From NCBI GenBank assembly GCA_900540865.1, contig UQHH01000016.1, positions 1-44,174 on the forward strand: 44,174 nt of DNA, read 5' to 3'. Below the pieces are notes generated by a model. It saw nothing but the letters and a program-made list of their open reading frames with translations. It had not been told where the DNA came from and made no database searches. Positions 38,506-44,174 of this stretch are shown one piece after another. The stretch is from an uncultured Oscillospiraceae bacterium. Lineage in GTDB: Bacteria; Bacillota; Clostridia; Oscillospirales; Acutalibacteraceae. A program made the position numbers and the translations under genes. Every line of letters starts with the position of its first letter. Position 1 is the stretch's first letter.

Positions 38506-40029
38506 TCATCCTCCTCTTCTCAGCAGACCCTTAATTCTGCCGAAAACATAAGACATCTGTTTCCGGTCAAATATAAAGCCGAACACGGCGACTATCACGC
38601 CGGAATAAACACACGCGGCAATAGCATATACAAACCACATGAGATAATTTTCTGTGTTGAACGGAAGGAAATAACACGGCACGCAGATAATCAGCATAAT
38701 AAAAAACATTCTGATATAACGCAGCAGCGTAATTTTCACCGGCAGCTTTGTTACATGGCGCGGGATATAAAACATCAGGTCGACGACGCGGTAAAGGTTC
38801 GACAGGCAGGCTGCCGCCATAATGCCCGCAAGCCCCCAGAAATAGCCGCCGATGATACCGCCCGCCACAAGAATTGCCGCCTGGATAGAGGTTTGCAGCC
38901 TCGTCTCCTTATAAAGCCCCGCCGATATGACAAGCATTCCCTGCGGCGTTTTCATATTATACAGCAAACCGTTTAGTACGAACAGGAAACCGAACAGCGG
39001 AACGCTGTAATCGGCGTCGGTAATGCCGGCAGTGTAAAGCCTGACAAACGGCATTATCATAATAAAGGCGACCGCGTATATGACTGTAATCAAAGATAAA
39101 TAGGCAAATTCAAAGTCTTTATACGCCTTTTGCAGGGTCTTGACCTCATTGCGCGCGAGTACGTCGCCGAAGGATGCGGACAAACCGCTGATGAAAATCG
39201 ACAGGACGCCGTTGATTCCTGTCATCACCATATTATAAACGGTAAAAATACTCACGGTTTTCAGATTTGTAAATATCGTCGCCAGCACCGCAGGCGCGCC
39301 CATCTGCACGGTTTGGAGTACCTGAAGGAACAATGCGTCCCAGCGTTTGTCGAGCGCCTGCTTGTTGGGATGTTCCTTGTAATTGATATACTTATAATTG
39401 CGGCGCACATAAATTGCTAAAATTACGGAACGGGCAAAAAATGCGCTCAAAGCAGCCGCGTAGACGATAACGATATTGACCTTCAGCGAGGAAAGCACGA
39501 CAATTACAATCAGGTTTATGACGACATAAACAATCGAGGCGAGAGAAATTACATATGTCTTTTGGTCGGCTGTAAGCAGAGCGCGGTATTTTGCCATTGT
39601 AAAAAATTCAAAAAAGCCCTTACCGCCGAGCATGACGACAAGCATCCCAACAAACAGCGGGGCAAGCTCTGGCGTTTTTACAAGAAAGGGGTAAATAAAA
39701 GACATACCAAGTACAAGCGCGACAAAAATATAGCCGGCCTGTATATAAAAGATACGGGCCGCCGACACGATACCGTTAATCCCTCTGTGGTCGTCCTCGG
39801 CAAGAGGGCGGTAAAGCGCGTATACCGCCGCGCCGGAAATGCCCGCTTCAACAAGGTTGAAATACGTGATAAACTGCGTAATGGAGGATACCAGGCCGTT
39901 GATTTCCGAGCCATAGCACGCGAGCATGACGCGCGGCGTGATAAACCCGACAATCATTACGACTACCTGATAGATTCCCGTTGAGAGAGAATTATAAAAA
40001 AACTTTTTTGTCCTGCTGCTACTTGCCAT
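38506..40029 (-). CDS. Polysaccharide flippase (Wzx/MATE-like, oligosaccharide exporter)
   Basis: 507 residues with about 12-14 membrane helices and the PST-family start FFYNSLSTGIYQVVVMIVGFITPRVMLACYGSEINGL. It should flip lipid-linked repeat units of the exopolysaccharide across the membrane. The start is not certain: ATG codons at 40038 and 40029 are both possible; 40029 has GGA at 8 bases. It overlaps the end of the pyruvyl transferase gene in another frame, which implies coupled translation. Confidence 0.93.
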   Translation of the reverse strand: MASSSRTKKFFYNSLSTGIYQVVVMIVGFITPRVMLACYGSEINGLVSSITQFITYFNLVEAGISGAAVYALYRPLAEDDHRGINGIVSAARIFYIQAGYIFVALVLGMSFIYPFLVKTPELAPLFVGMLVVMLGGKGFFEFFTMAKYRALLTADQKTYVISLASIVYVVINLIVIVVLSSLKVNIVIVYAAALSAFFARSVILAIYVRRNYKYINYKEHPNKQALDKRWDALFLQVLQTVQMGAPAVLATIFTNLKTVSIFTVYNMVMTGINGVLSIFISGLSASFGDVLARNEVKTLQKAYKDFEFAYLSLITVIYAVAFIMIMPFVRLYTAGITDADYSVPLFGFLFVLNGLLYNMKTPQGMLVISAGLYKETRLQTSIQAAILVAGGIIGGYFWGLAGIMAAACLSNLYRVVDLMFYIPRHVTKLPVKITLLRYIRMFFIMLIICVPCYFLPFNTENYLMWFVYAIAACVYSGVIVAVFGFIFDRKQMSYVFGRIKGLLRRGG

Positions 40030-41119
40030 TTTCTTCATCCACAATCGTATTTAAATATTCAAACGATTCCCATCTCAACCCGTCGAGCGTTTTCTCAACC
40101 GCTCCCCAGTCTATTCGGTCGTCGATTTGCGTTTCCCCGGATAAAATGCGCTCCGTAAGGCCGAGCGCACTAAGAAGCTGTCCTGCTCGCTCGTTCTTTT
40201 TTAATTTATCTTCCATGACGATATTTACGTCGGAAACAAACGGCCGCCTGAATATAATAGAAAAAACCGTACCATGGAATGAACTTGTCACAATGTAGTC
40301 GGCCTGTTTAAAATAGCCGAGGAATTCCTCAGGAGAAGCGCTCACAGCATGCTTGAAATCCCTGTTTTTAAACCATTTATCATTGAGATAAACCACCGGA
40401 AGCCCTTTCTCTTTTGAAAGCTTCCGGGCGTAGGCAAGCGTCCCGTCTGAACGGAGCACATTGTATACCAATATATAGCCCTTCCTGGGAATCTCTTGCG
40501 CAATTGACTCCCAATCGCTGCCTGAAAGCAGCAGCGTGGGATCGAGGACGACAGGGACCTCCCTGCCTGTGAGCTGCTTTACGATTTCCCTGCCGGAGTT
40601 CTCCCTGACGGAAATATTGTTATAATGGCTGAGCCTGCTGCGGTACTCCGCTTCATACCCGTCTGGTATTTTCGGGAAACCGAAGCTCGCCGCGTACGAG
40701 TTTTTTTTCTTCTCCTGTGAAACAAACGTCAAAAAGTAAGCGGGGTCAAAGCCTGCGCAGTCCGTATTCCAAACCTGGTCGCTGCCGGTAACGAAAGCAT
40801 CGTACAACTTCTCAGCTTGGGCAAGCTCTTCACAGTTATGATATACTTTTCTGCTTACATGCAGATATTTTTCAACAAACGCGCCGAATACCTGGTTCCT
40901 TTTATGCCTGATTGCGCCAAACAAAGCGATTTTAACCAGCGCTTTGACTTTGTTTCCCTTAAGGGATAACGGATTATAAAATTCCTCGATTTCTTTATTC
41001 TTGTAATCGACCATTTCCGTCTGAACGCCAAGCCCCTCCAAGGTATGCTGCAGCGCATATGCCTGCAGGACGGCGCCGTAATTTGCCGCACGGTGAAACG
41101 TAATTATTCCTATTTTCAT
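40019..41119 (-). CDS. Polysaccharide pyruvyl transferase family protein
   Basis: 366 residues. The family start is MKIGIITFHRAANYGAVLQAYAL, followed by TGSDQVWN, SYAASFG and the C-terminal VTSSFHGTVFSIIFRRPFV. Enzymes of this family add ketal-linked pyruvate from phosphoenolpyruvate to sugars of exopolysaccharides. The ATG at 41119 is chosen because GGAGGG lies 10 bases before it, while the ATG at 41128 is next to that site. Paired with the F420-beta-like gene as usual, and overlapping the GT2 gene upstream by 4 bases (ATGA). Confidence 0.93.
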   Translation of the reverse strand: MKIGIITFHRAANYGAVLQAYALQHTLEGLGVQTEMVDYKNKEIEEFYNPLSLKGNKVKALVKIALFGAIRHKRNQVFGAFVEKYLHVSRKVYHNCEELAQAEKLYDAFVTGSDQVWNTDCAGFDPAYFLTFVSQEKKKNSYAASFGFPKIPDGYEAEYRSRLSHYNNISVRENSGREIVKQLTGREVPVVLDPTLLLSGSDWESIAQEIPRKGYILVYNVLRSDGTLAYARKLSKEKGLPVVYLNDKWFKNRDFKHAVSASPEEFLGYFKQADYIVTSSFHGTVFSIIFRRPFVSDVNIVMEDKLKKNERAGQLLSALGLTERILSGETQIDDRIDWGAVEKTLDGLRWESFEYLNTIVDEENGK

Positions 41120-42189
41120 TCTGCGCATTCCCTCCGCTCTCCAATATCCGTTTGGCCTGCCTTAAAGGTTTTCCCCTTAAAATCCAGAAGCTTTCTCACC
41201 AGTATTTTTATTTCAGCTATTGCGAGCACAGCCGGCGTCCATTGCGTTTTTATCGCAGAGGCGACCACCCGTACGGAAAGCCTTTCGCATTGGCTGCCCA
41301 CAGCGGCTTCTTTTATCTGCTCGTCCCTCACTATCGTCTTGAGGTCACGGTACCGCTGTGAAAAGGGAGCTGTACTTTTCAGGCACCAATCGATGGTAAC
41401 GCTGGTTGATTTAATCAAGCTGTTAAAAACGTAAATTTTATCAAAACCGCAGGGGAACATTTTATCGCAAAAATTCCGCAGGGCAGTCGATGACGTCTTG
41501 ACATACCGCAGCCTCTGCGGTGAATAGGTTCTTGAAAGCGAGCCGTCGATGTCAATATAATAATCGTATAAAATCTCTTCTACCCCAATAAAATCGGGAT
41601 TATCCTCCATATACGCGAGTATAAATAAACCGTCTTCCCCCAAAGCAATATCCTCGCGGAATGTGGTTTTGATTTTGTCCCTGATAAAAAGCTTATTCCA
41701 AGGAACATTCATGAGGTCCGCTTCTTTCATACGCAGAAAGATACCGGACGCTCCTTTTTCCTTTAAATTGACAGTGACGTCAGGACTTGTGAAGTCTCTT
41801 TCATAACCGGTTGTCGCATTGATGGCGTGATAACCGCAGACCGCCATGCTTTTTCCGCTCTGTTCAAGGCTCTGCGCCATAATACGGCAGAAATCGCGCC
41901 GGAGGGCGTCGTCGCTGTCTGCAAATTGAATATAATAACCGGTCGAGGCGGCAAGCCCGGCGTTTCTCGTCTGCGAAACGCCGCCGTTTTGCTTGTGGAT
42001 TACTTTGATACGCTTATCTTTTTCCGCATAACTATCACATATTTCCCCGCTCCTGTCAGTCGAGCCGTCGTTCACCAGAATAATCTCTAAATTTTTATAT
42101 GACTGCGCAAGTGCGCTTTCAATGCATCGTTCCAGGGTTCTCTGTGCATTGTAAACCGGTATGATTAGCGATATTTTTTTCTCTTCCAT
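41116..42189 (-). CDS. Glycosyltransferase family 2
   Basis: 357 residues. GT-A fold start ISLIIPVYNAQRTLERCIESAL, LEIILVNDGSTDRSGEICD, KQNGGVSQTRNAGL, and the DxD-type motif QFADSDDALRRDF near residue 90. It adds a sugar to the exopolysaccharide repeat unit. The ATG at 42189 is chosen: GAGAGGG lies 9 bases before it and MEEKKISLIIPVYN is the normal family start; the frame upstream overlaps the previous gene. It is a paralogue of the next upstream gene (similar along its whole length). Confidence 0.94.
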   Translation of the reverse strand: MEEKKISLIIPVYNAQRTLERCIESALAQSYKNLEIILVNDGSTDRSGEICDSYAEKDKRIKVIHKQNGGVSQTRNAGLAASTGYYIQFADSDDALRRDFCRIMAQSLEQSGKSMAVCGYHAINATTGYERDFTSPDVTVNLKEKGASGIFLRMKEADLMNVPWNKLFIRDKIKTTFREDIALGEDGLFILAYMEDNPDFIGVEEILYDYYIDIDGSLSRTYSPQRLRYVKTSSTALRNFCDKMFPCGFDKIYVFNSLIKSTSVTIDWCLKSTAPFSQRYRDLKTIVRDEQIKEAAVGSQCERLSVRVVASAIKTQWTPAVLAIAEIKILVRKLLDFKGKTFKAGQTDIGERRECAE

Positions 42190-42272
42190 AAAAGTATTCC
42201 CTCTCGTCTGATAATAACGGGCAGCCGGCATATAAGGCAAAGAGGCGGCCTGGCATATTTTTTGTATCCGCT

Positions 42273-43316
42273 TCACTGGTTACGCGGCACCGTCATTTTT
42301 CCCTTTAGCTTTAGCAGCTTCCTTGCAGCTATCTTTACCTGGGCGGTCAGTAAGACCAGCGGCGCGCACTGCGTTTTTACAGAAACAGCCATTGCTTTCG
42401 CGTGAAGTCCCGCACAGCGGCTGTTTGAGGCGGCCTTTTTTACCTCCGTATTGTGAACCAGCTTTTTTAAGCTGCGGTATTTTTCAGCAAACGAGCCGCT
42501 GCTGCGCAGGCATAAATCGATTGTAGCATTGACCGAGTCCATAAAATCGGTATAAACATATGACCGGTCATAGCCATCCGGAAACATCCTGTCGCAAAAG
42601 CCAAAGGTTTCCTCCGTTACGGCCCTCACATAGCGGATACGTTCCTGCGAATATTTTCTTGATAAGGTCCCTTCATTATCTACGTAATAGTCATAAAGTA
42701 TATCTTCCGTAACGAATAAGTCCGGATTTTCTTCCAAAAAGTTTAAAACGAATATTTTATCTTCACCAAGGGATATATCCTCGCGAAAGCCCTTTTTGAC
42801 CTTATTCCTGACAAAAAGCTTATTCCACGGCATGGAAAGCACCTTATCCCTGTCAAGCTGCAGGAAACGGTCAGACGCATCCTTTTGATTTAAGTCTATG
42901 ACCCCACTTGGGCTTACACACACCGTTTCGAAACCGAGCGACGTATGGATAACGCGGTAGCCGCATATTACCATGCTTTTCCCGCTTTCTTCAAGCGCGC
43001 GCGCCATGACGCGGCAGAAATCAGGCGACAGCATATCGTCGCTGTCGACAAACTGGAGATATTCGCCGGTCGCCGCTGCTATTCCCGTATTTCTCGCATG
43101 GGAAACGCCGCCGTTTTGTTTGTGTATTACCTTCACACGGGAATCTATCTGCGCAAGCTGGTCGCAGATAGAGCCGCTTCTATCTTCTGAACCGTCGTCT
43201 ACCAGTATAATTTCTAAATTTTGGTACGTTTGCGCAAAAAGGCCTTTTACACAGCGTTCCAGATTATCCTGCGCATTGAATACGGGTATGACGACCGATA
43301 TTTTGTTTTCTTCCAT
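42273..43316 (-). CDS. Glycosyltransferase family 2 (paralogue)
   Basis: 347 residues. ISVVIPVFNAQDNLERCVKGLF, LEIILVDDGSEDRSGSICD, KQNGGVSHARNTGIAAATGEYLQFVDSDD and then SPDF. Conserved late segments DISLGEDKIFVLNFLEENPDLF and ILYDYYVDNEGTLSRKYS are matched in the downstream paralogue (DIALGEDGLFILAYMEDNPDFI, ILYDYYIDIDGSLSRTYS). A tandem duplication with divergence in acceptor specificity is likely. The gap to the downstream paralogue is 83 bases. Confidence 0.94.
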   Translation of the reverse strand: MEENKISVVIPVFNAQDNLERCVKGLFAQTYQNLEIILVDDGSEDRSGSICDQLAQIDSRVKVIHKQNGGVSHARNTGIAAATGEYLQFVDSDDMLSPDFCRVMARALEESGKSMVICGYRVIHTSLGFETVCVSPSGVIDLNQKDASDRFLQLDRDKVLSMPWNKLFVRNKVKKGFREDISLGEDKIFVLNFLEENPDLFVTEDILYDYYVDNEGTLSRKYSQERIRYVRAVTEETFGFCDRMFPDGYDRSYVYTDFMDSVNATIDLCLRSSGSFAEKYRSLKKLVHNTEVKKAASNSRCAGLHAKAMAVSVKTQCAPLVLLTAQVKIAARKLLKLKGKMTVPRNQ

Positions 43317-43344
43317 CTAATGCTCCTCTGCCGGATTATAAACG

Positions 43345-44174
43345 TTACCCTTTCAGCTTTTGTTTCAGCCAGACCCTTTTTTGTTTCAGGCTGCATGTGG
43401 CAAACTGGCCAAGCTTCTTATTGATATATGCCTTTTTTTCTGCGCGCTCCGCTTCCTCCCCGAGGTAGCCGGACAATTCTTTTACCGTCTGCGCGTCGGG
43501 TACGCCCGGTTGTTTTTCACGGAATTCCTGCGGCAGCAGATAAAACGAAGAGCAGCCGGCGTCTGTTACCCGGTTGACGGGACGTTTTTTCTGGAAATGC
43601 AGGTAAATAAACTCGTCCGTCCTGACCGTTCCGTCCTCCAAATAAGCCCGGTACAACTTACCGTTTTCCCAGTAGAACGTCTGATAGGCGGTATCGCGTT
43701 CATCGTTTACAAAGCGGTAGCGCGAATAGGCAACGTCGCAGTCCACGAAGCATTTACAGCGGAACAGCTCTATTCCCTGTTTTTCGCATATTTTCAGGAT
43801 ACCCGTAAATTCGTCGAACGCATAATTTTCACCGGTCGTAAACACTGTTTTGTATGAAAAAATTGCGCCATCCTGTTCAAATAGGCGGTTCATTTTTGCG
43901 TTGTTTTTATAAAGGGAGAGATGCCCCTGAAAAAGCACCCTCTCGTACCGGGTGAGTATATCATCAGTAATAACACGCCCGATATTGCCGAAAATCTGGT
44001 CAATATCGCAATGGCCCCAAAAATCATAGCCTTCAAGATAATCGGCAAACAAAACGCCGAAGGCCGGCCGGAAATCGCAGAAACGAAACGGCTGTTCCAA
44101 AGAAACCGCAAACCCAAGCTTTTCCTCAAACATGCGCTTCATATCGTGGAAGGAACGAATAATCGGCTTCACGT
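43345..44174 (-). CDS. DUF6625-like probable glycosyltransferase, cut by the window edge
   Basis: Only the C-terminal part is in the window (about 275 residues; the 5' end lies beyond 44174). FGVLFADYLEGYDFWGHCDIDQIFGNI contains a DxD-like motif (DID) and the whole region resembles DUF6625 proteins, which are coded in capsule clusters and thought to be glycosyltransferases. The C-terminal tail is basic (KAYINKKLGQFATCSLKQKRVWLKQKLKG). First visible gene of the exopolysaccharide operon on this side. Confidence 0.75.
   Translation of the reverse strand, partial: VKPIIRSFHDMKRMFEEKLGFAVSLEQPFRFCDFRPAFGVLFADYLEGYDFWGHCDIDQIFGNIGRVITDDILTRYERVLFQGHLSLYKNNAKMNRLFEQDGAIFSYKTVFTTGENYAFDEFTGILKICEKQGIELFRCKCFVDCDVAYSRYRFVNDERDTAYQTFYWENGKLYRAYLEDGTVRTDEFIYLHFQKKRPVNRVTDAGCSSFYLLPQEFREKQPGVPDAQTVKELSGYLGEEAERAEKKAYINKKLGQFATCSLKQKRVWLKQKLKG

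Overview
The window looks like a chromosomal segment of an anaerobic, Gram-positive, gut-type Clostridia bacterium, probably near the Oscillospiraceae/Ruminococcaceae. The evidence is family composition: an [FeFe]-hydrogenase-type protein, a phenylacetate-CoA ligase/ACT pair, a Gx transporter/NusG-domain-II pair, F420-hydrogenase-beta-like and polysaccharide pyruvyl transferase genes, and very clear Firmicutes ribosome-binding sites and sigma-A promoters. Genus is not determinable from the sequence alone.

Layout. 1-3.2 kb: small housekeeping and stress genes (zinc-ribbon protein, thiol peroxidase, EamA transporter, small membrane proteins). 3.3-4.6 kb: a leftward operon with a possible small membrane protein, a rhodanese lipoprotein and an Rrf2 regulator, driven by a consensus promoter overlapped by a perfect 14-bp-arm palindrome. 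4.7-6.3 kb: a small helical protein and an [FeFe]-hydrogenase-like protein. 6.8-7.6 kb: a methyltransferase behind what looks like a translational attenuator (a 13-codon leader ORF plus a hairpin reaching the ribosome-binding site). 7.7-16.1 kb: a complete type I-C CRISPR-Cas locus, all leftward: cas3-cas5-cas8c-cas7-cas4-cas1-cas2, leader, and an array of nine identical repeats plus a degenerate terminal repeat. 16.4-19.3 kb: msrAB, tRNA-Pro, tRNA-Gln and apgM. 19.3-27.7 kb: ACT protein and PaaK, an ASKHA-like protein, an ion channel, a three-gene ABC-2 transporter, a TfoX-DUF3795 fusion and an AraC regulator. 27.7-28.9 kb: a second leader-ORF/terminator arrangement upstream of araC, then the Gx/NusG-II pair. 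29.0-36.1 kb: a 2249-residue secreted protein with carbohydrate-binding-like modules, followed by a 53-codon ORF. 36.4-44.2 kb: an SDR gene and the 3' part of an exopolysaccharide operon (F420-beta-like protein, flippase, pyruvyl transferase, two paralogous GT2 enzymes, a DUF6625-like protein cut by the window edge).

How the parts work together. The Cas proteins form one translationally coupled unit (four ATGA stop/start overlaps) transcribed toward the array. The exopolysaccharide genes are similarly packed and end at a strong terminator. The least expected signals are regulatory: three leftward genes (zinc ribbon, methyltransferase, araC) have leader structures in their 5' regions, two with a well-formed leader ORF, and the Rrf2 operon carries an almost ideal repressor-type promoter. 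These need experimental or comparative testing; functional statements about them are inference.
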